Origin: Basidiobolus meristosporus CBS 931.73
Lineage: Eukaryota; Basidiobolomycota; Basidiobolomycetes; Basidiobolales; Basidiobolaceae
Length of the DNA: 64,000 nucleotides
NCBI GenBank assembly: GCA_002104905.1
Contig: MCFE01000162.1
Span: 62,001 to 126,000, forward strand
Direction of reading: 5' to 3'
Positions 43,958 through 56,210 of this stretch are shown one piece after another. The number at the start of each line of letters is the position of its first letter. Within the stretch, counting starts at the first letter, position 1. Made by a program: the position numbers and the translations under genes. The notes under the pieces were generated by a model. The model saw nothing but the letters and a program-made list of their open reading frames with translations, did not search any database and had not been told where the DNA came from.

Positions 43958-46900
43958 ATGAAAACCCGTGAAGCAGAAGCCTACACCAGTTTGGACTTTT
44001 TACGGGAAAGCGGGACCAACCGTAAGTTGTTTTCCATTCTGGTCGCCACGCCCCACCTTGCTCCTCGCCACTGACCTATTCCTTCTCCCTAACGTAGTCA
44101 AGTTGGTTTCGCTTGATGTGACGAATGGCACAAAGCCACTCCTGCTTGTGGAGCCGGTTGAGACCGGCGGGGTTGAGCTCAGGACAGCCAATCTCTTGCG
44201 GTTTATTCAGGACCCTGAACACCCCTCGCGTCTCATTGTACAGCTACCGTATCAGAGTGGGGAGAGTTCCGGGCTGATATTTCACTTTACCTTTACCTTC
44301 AACCAACAAGCCCCGCCGAACATCCTGGCCCTGGTCCATTCCTCGTCCGAGGCGGAGGTGGAGAGGATCCGCAGCAAGATAGAGAGTGGAAGCGACATCG
44401 TAAGTGATCCGATATTCAGCGCCCGGTGGTCCAGCATAGCCCAGTTAATCATTTCCCATGGCTCTTAGGTGTACGAGCACTCCCACATCGAAATCGTAGA
44501 CACCTATCCGGTCACCAACGATTCCAACTCGTTTGAATGGACCTTCAACTACTTCCCGAGAAACGACATGATCATCCCCGGCGAACTGGGCTGGAAAGAA
44601 AGCTTCTCGGTAAGTGATACCGCGTCCACCGCCGTCCCCAGAACGCTTCCATATGCATGCACTGACCCGTTGTACCATTGAAGTTCATAGATTTGGATGT
44701 TGGCACGCACACCACCGCAATCGAACTGAGCTTTGACATCTGGGTCACCCACTCGATTAAGTCCATCGTTCACTCGCCAGGCAACACCAAACGAAGCCCT
44801 CGTCTAACTGAGTTTACTAGGGCATCTAGCCCGGACTCGAGTAACATCGAGGAGATGTACTCGACATTCTATCAGCTCTATTCTCCAGTGACCCGTAGCT
44901 TGAGCCCCCACATGAACCATTCGAGCTTCTCGTTGCCGAGCACCAGGAGCCAGCGAAGCGCACGTCACTCTGTTGATGAGGATACGGTGGCACGGCATTC
45001 CTTTTCAGGGAAAAACCTCCACAACTCCTTCAATCTGGACATAGTCGACTCACCTTTGCTCAGGTACAAGATCCAGCAATCCGAGAAAAGCGTTGGCACC
45101 CTGAAGCATGAGGTCAAACGTCTGATAAAGGCGGTGGCGGAGTATGAAGAGGCGGGCCGTGCCGAGATCAGGGCCAGCCGAAAGTTGATCGACGCGGTCA
45201 AGAACTCCCGCTGCTTAGATTCGGTCAATCTTTTCTTGGAGAACTGGCTGAATAATATACTTCAGTTCCGAGAGACGATCTATGATAAGCTAGAGACTCT
45301 GGTGAAGGGCCCTATGGAGCAATTGTACGAAAAGGAGATCAAGTCCGTCGACAGCAAGACCAAGGAATTCTTGAAGGAGGCGGAGGAGTTTTACCAGTTT
45401 GAAGCCAAGCACCTGTCCTCAAAGCATGATAGTCGTAAGCTGAACTCTTCCACCGACATCCTGTATGAGAAGCGCAAGGAAAAGTTCAACCAGAGGATCC
45501 TTGACATATACGTCTTTCTGCATGAGCTCACCGAGGGGCCAAAAGAGGGCGAGCTGATGATGTACTTTGTGAGTTTCATTCAGAAATATTTCAGCTACAT
45601 CAAGGAGGCATACCACTCGGTGGAGGAGAACAACTACGAACTGACCTGTGTTGAGCGCATCGTTGGCTCCATATGTAAGGCTACTACCGACCAAAGGAAA
45701 TTGATTCAAGAGCGCCGCAGACAGTCGGAGAAGAGGGCAAACACCAATTCGCTCAGCATTGGTGAGAGTGCGGGTCTAAGCATTCGGGAGCAACTAAAGT
45801 CAAACTCCTTTTCAAGCGCTCGTGGCCTGAAAAATAGGCTGGATTCCCGATTCGGGGGAGTTCGTGACTTGGGATCGTTTGACATGGAGCAAGCGTCGTC
45901 TGCCGGAAGGCACAAAGAAGGCGTGCTTTACTCTCCCGCCAGACGAAGGCCCTCCAATCTCGACAGTTCCTGGCACGGGAACTGGTGCGTCATCTCCCGC
46001 GGGCATTTCTCGGAGATAGTTAATTGGAAGAAAAAGCCCGAAGCCCACAGAGCATCCATCAGCTTGAAGCTTGCCTCGGTTCGTCAACTTCCTAACGCTG
46101 ACCGGAGATTCTGCTTTGAACTGGTGACATTGACCGGAAAACGAGTATACCAAGCACTCTCTCACGAGGATATGATCGATTGGATCAATGTGCTGAAGAA
46201 CGCCATTGAATCCCAGCTGAATGGGATGAGCTCCTCTTCCGACCTGAGGGCAATATCCACAGTCGACCATAAGGGGAGGGCCTCTAGGTCGGAGGAAGCG
46301 GGCAGCGTGCGTACAGTGCTAAAGCATGACCCAAGCAACGAATTCTGTGCAGACTGCGGCTCCAAAAACCCTGAATGGTGCTCTATTAACTTCGGGATCC
46401 TGTTGTGCATCGGTGAGTGATTGTTGTTTGTCGTAGAACGGCCATGTTACTAAGACAGCTCTTGATGATTTGCAGAATGCTCGGGAATCCACCGCAGCCT
46501 CGGAACACATGTGTCGAAAATCCGCTCGCTGACGTTGGACAACTCGTTCAGCCCGGACTTGATTGAGATGATCTCCAGGATAGGCAACCGAGTATTCAAC
46601 GAAATCTGGGAGGCCAAGATCGTCTCGACGGATGAGATGATCCCAGTTGACCGCCAGAAATGCCGGAAACCGCGAAATACGGACTCGAGAGAGGCCAAGG
46701 CATCGTACATCAAGGCCAAGTACCTCGATCGCAAGTTTGTTCAGTCCCCTCCTATCCAGGAGATCGTGAACTCTCCGAGCAGCCTCCTGTTTCACGCGAT
46801 CGAGACCAATGACCTGGTTGGCGTAATGCGCGCATTTGCCATGGGTGCCGATCTGAATAAGCCTCTTGGTGAGTGCGAAGCCAATCCAGACGAGAAAATC

Positions 46901-47557
46901 GACAGCGGGATAACACCGCTCCAATTCGCCCTTTTGCTGCACTCCGATGTTCTACCCAAGGTTAGCCTCGAGCCGACCATGGATCTGGGACGGGGAGACG
47001 TGGGATTTCTAAACAAGCAGAAGTCGGTCAGCCACGGCACTCGAATGGCCGGCACCCCAGAAAACGGCCACCTTCGCAGACGCACAATCCAAGTCCTGCC
47101 TTCACACAAGACACCTTCGCTATCCTCCTCGTCCTACTCAGCGCTGGATTCCTCGGAAACCTGCTCCATATCTTCCCTATCAGAGATGCCCAACGAGAAC
47201 ATCACTTTCCCGATCCCCGAATTCTTGATCCACAATGGAGTGGACATCAACTCTCGGTCTTCAAGAGACGCAGTTACAGCGCTGCATCTGGTGGCCTCCA
47301 AGGGAGATCTATTTGCCGTTCGATATTTACTGGGAAAGGGGGCTGACTTGAACGACATCAGCGATCTTGACCTCAGCTCCATTACCGCAGGGGGCAAGCT
47401 AGTGGCGAATTTGAAGAAGACCAACGACCTCGCCTCCACCCATACCCTGAGCAAGGCGCTGAAAAGTCGAGTATCGACTCCTTGTATGCACCCCAGTTCC
47501 CAGAGGTTGTCTACCTCGAAACTAGACCGGCTGAGTGTAGCAAGATTATTCAAGTAG
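43958..47557 (+). CDS. BAR-PH-ArfGAP-ankyrin protein (ACAP/centaurin-like Arf GTPase activator)
   Basis: Five exons (43,958-44,021; 44,098-44,399; 44,469-44,609; 44,684-46,412; 46,476-47,557), 1,105 residues. Residues 1-200 form an unrecognised beta-rich N-terminal region, then a Ser-rich linker. A BAR coiled-coil domain spans about 285-510 (QQSEKSVGTLKHEVKRLIKA). A PH domain at about 590-690 (WCVISRGHFSEIVNW, ending IDWINVLKNAI) precedes the ArfGAP zinc finger (CADCGSKNPEWC...[21 protein letters not shown]) at about 725-760, split by the last intron. Ankyrin-like repeats are at 840-1,030 (DAVTALHLVASKGDLFAVRYLL). It would sense curved membrane and stimulate GTP hydrolysis on Arf in vesicle traffic; S. 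pombe Csx2/Cnt5 are comparable. The arginine finger lies in HRSLG. Confidence 0.93.
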
Positions 47558-48396
47558 ACATAGCACATATTGTTTGTATAATTCTTCATCACCATTTTGT
47601 TTGAGTTTCTCTAGATCCTTGGTTTCTCGGATTTTTGTACAACATTTTTCGTTAATACCCAGGTTGCTTCTGATCTTCTGGGCCATTGTATGTGCCGAGA
47701 ACCGTGGTTGATTGGATGCTGCTATACATCCTCAACGCACTCTCTACACATGATAAGCGCCCTTTGCTCGAGGCAATGATGGTGTGCCACCGTCCCAGCC
47801 CCCTACACGCCACAGCGGTAGGCCAGCCTACCGTGGGGCGTTGCCATAAGATGCCCCCTAATTAAAGTTAATTCCATCTTCAAATATAATCGAATAAATC
47901 GCTCTTTACCCGGGCCCCCTCATTGTCAGAGCGTGTGCGTCACTCAGCAAGGAAAGACAAGCCGCCTGTCCAGTTGATGGGGGCAGCGATGGGCGTGGGC
48001 CTCAGGTGCCAAGCTTGTGCGTTCGAATCGACTCACACTCACCATGCTATTACTGGCAAACACTCAACACACGCCATTCTCCATGCGTGGGATTTTATTG
48101 TTGCCAAAAAAGTCCACGGGATTGCCAAATTGTAGGTAGGACAAGTATCCAGAATACGGGGATCATTTCGGGGAACGAGGCATCACTACTGTTTGAAATG
48201 TGCCAATGGGTGCGCAGACGAATGGGGGGGGTTTCACACCGCGAGCGAGTCGAATTAGGTGGGTAGTAATAAATTTAGGCTCTTATTAAGGAGTTCACAG
48301 AGGTTGATCTAGAAATAAAAGACAGCGGGGAGGGGGAGGGGCAGGGGCAGGGTCACATCTCGGGCGCTTGGAAAGGAGGCAGACGGGGCGGGCAGC
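47558..48396. other. Intergenic region between convergent genes, with a G-rich tract
   Basis: No supported gene. GGGGAGGGGGAGGGGCAGGG at about 48,329-48,348 on + lies close to the end of the lipid phosphatase gene and could form a G-quadruplex. Confidence 0.5.
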
Positions 48397-49996
48397 TTAG
48401 ACCCCGAAGTAATAGCATAGAGCGGGACTGCCCAACGTAGCCCACCAACCAATTCCGCTGTACACTATCAGCTTGGTGAGGATGTCTACGTCGTAGCGGG
48501 GCAGGATCGAGTCCTGCTCCTTCCGGAATTCAATAAGCTCTTTCTCGAACTCCAGAATCTCTTGGGGTGAATGGGCATTCTGCGGTGGTGAGCAGCCTTT
48601 TCGATCCCTGACGTGGTTGGCGGACGGGTCGCTTGCGCTTGTCTTGAGCTCGAAGGACTCCTTCACATCAATGGCCGATTTGGGCCCAACGGTTTCGGTG
48701 AATGTATCGAGGTTCACTACAGATGGAACCATAGAGATGGAGGTTCGATTCAGTGTTTTGTATTTCCGTGCGGGCTTGTGGAATTTTCTCACTGGCAGGT
48801 TGAATAGCTTATATACGCCGGGCAATACGAGATAGCACACCTTCTTGGCCACTATTCTCCAGCCAATTATCATCACAAATCCTATCAATACCCTCATCAC
48901 GCTATGTACCAGTCCCGCCTGTGCGAATTGATACTGGAACGTAGCCTGGATGGGTTTGGTCCAAAATGATGATCCGTTTGCGCCTTGCCACGAACCAAGG
49001 TACACTCCAATGATGGCACCTAAGGAGGCCACGCTATCCTCGAAGCAGGGGCAGGCATCGATGGGGTCCGGTTGATAATGAACAATCAGGATCAACGTGG
49101 AGATAAGTGTTACCAGCACAAGCACGCTTGGGAAAAGAATGATCTTCTCAATGATGGGCTGTCCCACATGAAACACTACCCAGAGGATCGTACCAAAGAA
49201 GATGCCACCAAGGATGTCAGTTATGCTGTGCATACCACAGTAGATTCTGCCGAAAGACACTGAAAACATATACAGCATGGAGAGGGCACCGAGGAACAAC
49301 TTCATTTCAAAACCGAGCGCAGAGCCATAGGTGTATGACAAAAGGCTTAGTCCCACTCCCACGCAACAGGCAGTGTGGGTTGATGGAAACCCATACTCCA
49401 AGTGATGGGTCTTGTTAATGGATAGGCGGTGGACAGGTGGGGAAGCAGGTCGTGGAAGACACAAATAGTCCTAGCCGCAGAAGATTCACGTCAAGTTGGG
49501 TTAGAGACTTTCCATATTCAGGCTGTAGCGTACCTTGGCAATGGCAGTTATCACAACCCCGTAAAGAAGAAGGTGAACCATTCTGTACAAGGGGAAACCG
49601 AGTGAGCCTCTGCGTCAGCTGCACACTTCAGAGATCAACTTACTCTCGAGCCAGGCCAGGAATACCAAACATGAAGAGATGGGGTAGAATTATTAAGAAG
49701 GTTAAGTGGTTACCCAAAACCGCTGAGGCAATGAAATATTGGTCGAGAAATGAGCATCTGAGGGAAGCCTAGTCGTAAGTGGCGTTAGAAGAAGTCTTGG
49801 AAGGATGCCTGTTCAAGGCTCTTGCCTGGATTTTTGCGAGAAGCTCGCTCTCTTGGCGTACAAAACGAAGAAGCTTATTTCTTAAGGCTGCCCTGTGGGG
49901 CGGTAAGATGCTATCATAGAGATGCTCGGGAAAGGTTATTTTCGTTAAATTAAAGTCCGTCTCTCTCGTTTCCTCGTTGACTTTTTTCTCGGTCAT
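48397..49996 (-). CDS. LCB3: Dihydrosphingosine/sphingosine-1-phosphate phosphatase (PAP2 family)
   Basis: Four exons (49,826-49,996; 49,644-49,768; 49,534-49,582; 48,397-49,470) give 472 residues. PAP2 catalytic motifs: K115-(x)6-R122-P123 (KDYLCLPRP, assembled across an intron), YGFPSTHT (H147), and SFGRIYCGMHSITD (R190, H196, D200). HHLEYGFPSTH is specific to the Lcb3/Ysr3/SGPP branch. Several membrane segments follow, then a cytosolic tail of about 120 residues. It removes phosphate from long-chain base phosphates in the ER, balancing ceramide synthesis against signalling lipids. The first intron uses GC-AG (donor GCAAGA) in this model; the other joins are GT-AG. Confidence 0.92.
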
Positions 49997-51901
49997 TGTG
50001 AGGGAAGTTGGCTTAGAGAAGACTTGGGGAAAGTGTGGTGTTTAGGTCCAGCGGTGGAGTTAAAAGTGCCCTCCCTTAATGAGTAAAATCTTTTCCGGTT
50101 TTACACCAAAATCAAGTAACATTAAGACTCCAGCATTTGCGATCAATTCAAGGCTCATGATTCTAATAAAATTTGTAATCCCGTGGAGGCTCATTGGTAA
50201 GGAATGGCAAATGAGGGAGCATCAGTTCATCGCTGCACAATTGTAATGATTTCTGTTAGCTTGGCTTCTCACTCGCTTAAATTGTATTTAGATTCTATTA
50301 AACTCTTACGGATTGGGGCTGTGTAGTCTGTTTCAATTTTGGTGCTGAATCCTACAGATCGAGTAATATGCAGGAGAGTTTCACATAGAGTTCATCGGCT
50401 AGAAATAGTCAAAGGTTCTAGAACAGGTCACTGTGATCATTATTTATCCAGGAAAGTTGATATAAAGAGCGATTCAGCTACCCGACTATCCAGCTGCGTA
50501 CGGGCTGATATCCCACGTAGCGGAGTGAGGGTGCTGACCAACCGTGCTTGTGGTCATTTCTCCGAGTTTGCCGGAAACTGGCAGCTACGTTCTGCCTGTC
50601 TTCGGCGTTGCGCAAGACCTTTAGGAACTGTCAAGCTGGTATTGCTTTCACTTGTTGCCATCGATGAGGCAACAACGTGTGTGCATTGGTGATGTAGAAT
50701 AAAAGCCCTACACACAGAGATGAAGGGCGCGTGTTCCCATGATTTTGGCATCAACCAAACCAAATATTCCAGTGGTATCTTGTAATTGGAATCTATGATC
50801 GTTTCAGACGGGAATTCCCGAACATCAGCATCAGCATCAGCACCAGCATCACAGTGCCACGCTCAAGACCAGCACTAACACCCTGCCCAGCTTAGACTCT
50901 CCTTCCGGTGGTCATCGAGGCGTCCCCCCTCATCCACCCATTCTTCTATTAGCAACAGCCGTTGGCACAGATCGAATCGACATCATCGTGAAGTCCAGCT
51001 CAACGGTGGAAGCCTCAGCGTACCCCAATACAGTGCCATTCCAGTTTAAGGTACATCGACAGAACTATCATTTGTGAGTCTATTAGTGAGAATAGATACA
51101 TACATCATGGTGAAACATTTCCACGCTTTGACCGGAGTCTCATCGACTGGTAATTAGGACTCCGGCATCTACGGAACTCGAGTACCTCAGGATCCTCTAG
51201 CCTACCAACCGCGCAGATCTAAAATTGAAATGTTCAGTTACAATGATGATCAATTCAGCCCCAGTAGTCTACGAATTGGCAGAATTGGCAAGGCCTGATT
51301 AAGCTGGCATTGAATACAATTAGGCCGCCAGAAGTCCCTCGAAACTCCCAAGCGGATCACCAAGATCATCGGCCACCAGGTATTTGCGCAACCTTCTGAA
51401 GGCAGCTGCAACAGCGCTTATTACTAATGCACCGGAAGAGCGAGGGGTGGGCTCTCTTTGGTTCTAAATTATCGGAATGATCGGAATGCCCTGGATTGTT
51501 GGATATGGGAAAGCCCACTCTGCCCATTCTCGTAAGGCACCTAGACCAATAGATCTCTGGGCTTCCATGTTCAGATGAACTTTTTCCCTGACCTCAAAAT
51601 TTTCCCACGAAGCGCATCGTTATTTGGCCAGTGAACTTTTCTGAGTGAAGTGATGGCGAGGTGCCTCTGGCTGCTCAGTTGGTAGGTAAACAATAATCAT
51701 ACGTATTCAATAACATCAGGTGAAAATTTCGCGTGAGAATTCCGAGATTTCTACTATTCCATGTTACTATAAATATGCAGCGGATTTCAAGGATCGCCTA
51801 CCATTTTCGTTGTGACCTTGGGTTTGCTGAACAGCTTTACTGGGAATCCTTTTTCTTCCAAAGTTTACTTTACCTTGTTCCCCCGGTTAGAAGCCAATAA
51901 A
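49997..51901. other. Intergenic region with one unexplained coding-like stretch
   Basis: No recognised gene. From an acceptor-like GATCGTTTCAG at about 50,807, a frame stays open to about 51,075. It starts TGIPEHQHQHQHQHH and continues with VGTDRIDIIVKSSSTVEASAYP; it might be an exon of an unidentified gene. Another short coding-like stretch is RQKSLETPKRITKIIGHQ at about 51,328-51,380. Confidence 0.3.
51767..51775 (+). promoter_or_regulatory. TATA box for the PTPS gene
   Basis: CTATAAATATG, about 130 bp before the ATG at 51,902; no other ATG lies between them. Confidence 0.55.
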
Positions 51902-52561
51902 ATGCCAATTGCTTACGTCTGTCGCACTGCGAGCTTCTCTGCTGCTCATCGTCTCCACTCGCCACTGTTATCTATCGAAGAGAATAAAGAGATATTTGGG
52001 AAATGTAACCACCCGAATGGACATGGACATAACTACAAGGGTAAGTGGAAATACATGGCTAGCAATTCGGCAACAGCGAAGTTTATCAACACGGTTTTTC
52101 TTGTTTAGTGGAGATCATTATCAAAGGCGAAGTATGTGACTGACCTTGGTTGGAAGTGAATGGTTTGCTGATCTTTCAATTTAGGTAGATCCGCTTACAG
52201 GCATGGTGATAAATTTGACCGAATTAAAGCAGATCATGGAGGTTGCCATTATGGATGTGTTGGATCACAAGAATCTGGTACGCTTTTATTTCCTTGTTTC
52301 CTGCAATGCTGCAGACGTTAACCCTTCGTTTCAGGATAAGGACGTGGAGTATTTCCAGGACAAGCCAAGGTACGTTTAGGGCAGTCTGTACGCGCGGCAA
52401 CTTGATAGTAATATTTTACCCTTCGCCAAAGTACTACCGAGAACCTGGCTATCTTTATTTGGAAAAGCATGCAAGAGCATATAACATCATGCCAACTTGA
52501 CGAAGTTAGAGTCCACGAGACTGACAACAACACAGCTATATTTAGAGGAGAGGGGCTATAA
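51902..52561 (+). CDS. 6-pyruvoyl-tetrahydropterin synthase (PTPS)
   Basis: Five exons (51,902-52,040; 52,109-52,131; 52,185-52,277; 52,335-52,369; 52,432-52,561) give 139 residues, the usual eukaryotic PTPS length. Zinc ligands H16 (FSAAHRLHS), H41 and H43 (GHGHNY), catalytic C35 ([17 protein letters not shown]), [19 protein letters not shown] and the terminal VHETDNNTA motif are all present. The enzyme removes triphosphate from 7,8-dihydroneopterin triphosphate to make 6-pyruvoyl-tetrahydropterin, the second step of tetrahydrobiopterin synthesis. GTP cyclohydrolase and sepiapterin reductase are not in the window. One exon is only 23 nt. Confidence 0.95.
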
Positions 52562-53746
52562 TGTTTTTGGTTCGCCAGCATTCATTGTATGTATTTCTAT
52601 TTTCCTATCGCTCTAAGCCTCCCATATAGGATCCTCCATGTGTACGTATGTGTATGTCATGTTAAGCTATGTTGCGTTTAGAATGGCCAAGAGAATAAGT
52701 TGTTCATCTTATCATGTAAGATCATAGATTATGGAATTTGCGTCAATATAAAGTGTTACTACCTTTCAGGTTTGTCTATATTACGTTCCACTTGAGTGGC
52801 CACTCACCGGATAGACTGCTATTCAAGGTGGTGTAGGTAGCATGAACAGCATGAAGGGCACTTAAACCAGCCTGTTGGTGTTGGATGTGCGCCAATGGTG
52901 AGATTCAACAATTGTGGTGCTTGATACATGCTACACAGAGCCCCTTTTCCAGCGCGATATACATCAAGATGGCATTTGGGAATCTGGATAAACATCAATA
53001 CTTCACTCGATAATCCAGTATTTGAATCACTGTGATGACATGGAGTCTCCATTGTAGTACATCCAAAAACCTAAATTCAATCACTTGGCGGCTAATCATA
53101 TGTCTGCTCGCTTCGTCCATCAGTGTTGGCTAGAGCCTGCTCAGTTGGGCATTCTTCAACAGCCTTTTGTATTTGAAGTCCTAGTCTACCTTCACAGCCA
53201 TTGGTGACTATTTGTATGCAATTTGCAGGCAAAAATATTCATGCTACATACCATTAAAATCTCACCCATGGCTGTTGATGTTCTTACAGCCGCCACCAGC
53301 TGAGCAGCATGTACTGAGCGTTATTGGTGCGAGTGTGAGATACGTAGAGTGGTAATTAATACTGTATTACGTACGACTATTTGATGCATCCTGCTGCTTG
53401 GATTCCTCATTTTTGGAAGGCTATTTAAGATACGCTACGAAGCTAACTACGACCAAACAAATAGTGCAAGGATGACTAGGGATGGTTGTGGGGAGATTGA
53501 ACAACAGCAGAGCTTCTCACAGGTTTTCAGTCAAGTAAATAACTCTGATCTTTGGCTTGATGTATGGTTAGAATGGAGATATATATATATTGTTGTCTAA
53601 CCTTCAATGGGTGGATTTCAATGAATTTACAACCAAGAACGCAGTATACAAGCAGTACTTCATGTAGTTAGGATATCAAGTTCATGTTCATATGATAGAA
53701 GTGATGAGATGAGGGGTTGGGTTCCATTAGTGATGGACTAGTGGAA
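52562..53746. other. Intergenic, with a short (AT)n tract
   Basis: No supported gene. ATATATATATAT at about 53,580-53,590. The region lies between convergent PTPS and sulfate transporter genes. Confidence 0.5.
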
Positions 53747-56073
53747 TCATTCAATATGCTCAACGCGAATCGAGACATCAGCTTCTTTTTCGGGGAGCGA
53801 TCTGGCAGAAACACCAGGGCTATGATCGAGTGGCTCAAGACGTTCAAGGAGCTTGATGTGATCGAGGACTTGGGTGATCTGTTGACAAAAGTGATCCGAT
53901 CCGATCAAGTCGTAGAGGCCTGAAGTCTGGAAGAAACTAAAATGTTGCTCACGCAAGTTTACGAAGTAAATGCCAATCCCACGCGAACGGTAATCCCGCA
54001 TGATCTCTAATAGAATCTGTACAGCGCTAACAACACATTTAGTCCGACAAATATTACAAGACCAAAGCGATTGCATATCTTACCTTGCATCAACCTCAGT
54101 CATATTCTCCACCTCGAATACAACATTGCGAATAGGGCTTAAATATGGCTTTGCCGAAGGATGTACCCGGAAGTCTCCGTACTGCTCACACCGGCGCAAA
54201 CGGTCTTTTAAGGAGCCGGAGTTGGCAAAGTGGAGTGGTTCATCGATCTTCAGTATCAATAGACCTTCTGCATGAACAGCCTCTGGAAAGTCTCGAATAG
54301 GCTTGAATTTGTCGTAACTGCCAGGAATTTGTCCCTGTTCATGAAGATAGAAGGTTCAGTAAACATCTCCAGTGCTAGCTCGCCGTAGTTCTTACCAGAA
54401 TAGTGATGGATGGCCTGGTGCTTCTTTTGACCAAGGTCAACAGTGCCAAGCTGATAGAAACAAAAGTGCCAACCTCAATACCAACAGCAATTGTCAACAC
54501 GAAGGTCAACACCATCAAAGCAAGATCGGTAACTGCTCGAATTCTCCATAGGAACAGAATATCGCCTGGTGCCTCGAGCACCATACCGGTACCTGCTACA
54601 AAAATTAATGACGAGAGAACCGCCTTTGGCAGAAACTCGAAGCAGGGGAGAAGGTATAAAATTGCCACCATCACAAGCAGTGAGCTCATTAATCCTGCCA
54701 TCTGAGTTCTAGCTCCAGCAGAATTCGCCAAACGACTTCTGGGCATAGAGCCAAAAGCTGGCATGGCTTGGAAAAGCGAGCCTGTAATGTTGGATATGCC
54801 TAGTGCAACCAACTCCCTATTTGGCGACACGGGGTAGTTGTGCAGTGTGGCAAAGCTTTTCGTAATCGCGGCAGATGACACAAAGCCAAGTAACGATATA
54901 AGAACTGCAGGAACAGCCAGTTCTCTGATACGATTGTGGTCGAAGATGGGGGGAATGTGAGGGAAGGGAATGGATCCCTTTTCGAGCTTGCCAACTACCA
55001 ATACTCCTTGTTCTGACCATTCGAAAAGCCAGCAAGCTATGGTTGAGATTATCACCACCATTAGAAATTCGGGCAAGTACTGAACGTAGGGTTGCTTGAA
55101 TCTGCGTTTGAGATCTTGCACCACAAATAAAAACCCGACACTAACAAGAGATATGGTGGCAGTGAGCAGGTGGGTAGACCCCATGTTGAGGATAACAAAA
55201 ATCAGTTTCTGAAGAGTCGTATGGTCGCGAGGCTTGACCAGACTGTCAAGCCCTAAAAGGGTGATTGACTGACCCACTAGAATAATGACACCGATTGCGG
55301 TGATAAATCCACGTAACAATGCTCTTGACAATAATGAGTCGAGAAAGCCTACTCGAAGCAAGCCAAGGATCAACGTAAAAGTGCCTACGAGGAAACTGAT
55401 TACCGATGCAGTAGCAATCGCCTCAGTCACCATCATTTGTGGGTCGGTAATATCTGCAATACGGGCGGCAACGGAGAATCCGACAAGAATTGCTGCGACT
55501 GACTCAGGACCGACGCTCATTTGTCTAAGTGCGCAGGCCTTAGCATATATTCTCAAGAAAATGATAAAAAACCTCGATACATACCTCGACATACCAAAAA
55601 ACGCATATATAATACCAGGAATGCAGGCGGTGAATAGGCCATATACCGGTGGTAACCTGGCTAGAGCCGAAGCATAGGAGAGACTCTGGGGTACACTCAA
55701 GCATACGACAGTCAACGCACTAAACAGATCTCTGCCAAATAGCATCAACGAGTATTCAGGAATCCATTTGAGCGCAGGAACATAGTATTTGAAGCGAGTT
55801 GATATATCCTCAAAGCTCCAGTTGTTGCTTAGTAGGGTTGATTCAACTTGGGAATAGGAATCTAAGGATGTAGCTGCAGTACATGGAATGGTGAGTTCAT
55901 ACACAATAAACAGATAAAACAAAAATGGGGGCTCAATGCCGCCAGCGATTCCGGGCCATCTGTAACACACCTGAACGTACGGAGCTATAGCTTGCGCGTC
56001 TCAGGAGAGGTGCCTTGGAAGGCCGGGTCTCAAGTAGGCCCTCGGTCTCTCGGGAATCGTGTGAACTGGTCAT
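53747..56073 (-). CDS. SulP-family sulfate/anion transporter with STAS domain
   Basis: Five exons (55,971-56,073; 55,585-55,873; 54,396-55,524; 54,084-54,334; 53,747-54,026) give 683 residues with GT-AG introns. The cytosolic N-terminus is MTSSHDSRETEGLLE. Membrane domain about 75-490: SVPQSLSYASALARLPPVYGLF, MSVGPESVAAILVG (across an intron) and a helix-rich core ending STRPSITIL. The STAS domain (about 508-683) shows LILKIDEPLHFANSGSLKDRL, VDASAVQILLEI and GLYDLIGSDHF. SulP proteins are proton-coupled sulfate or related anion transporters at the plasma membrane or vacuole. Substrate is not decided by sequence. Confidence 0.93.
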
Positions 56074-56202
56074 GTTGGTCTACGTCGAATGCGCTTCTCA
56101 GACTAACGATATTATGTTCGCCAAGGATAAACACAGGTCAACAGAAGTGCGCCTAACCAAGTATTGAGGAGCTTCGATCAGAAATAAGACAATTGCTCTG
56201 GG

Positions 56203-56210
56203 GTTTTATA
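56203..56210 (-). promoter_or_regulatory. TATA box for the sulfate transporter
   Basis: TATAAAAC on minus about 130 nt upstream of the ATG at 56,073. Confidence 0.5.

Noticed and set aside
45812-46942. Long minus-strand frames inside the ArfGAP gene
   Set aside because: Shadows of a high-GC coding region; the + strand carries BAR, PH and ArfGAP motifs.
50339-50692. A 117-codon + strand frame
   Set aside because: No motif, no intron signals, Arg/Cys-rich random composition; judged chance.
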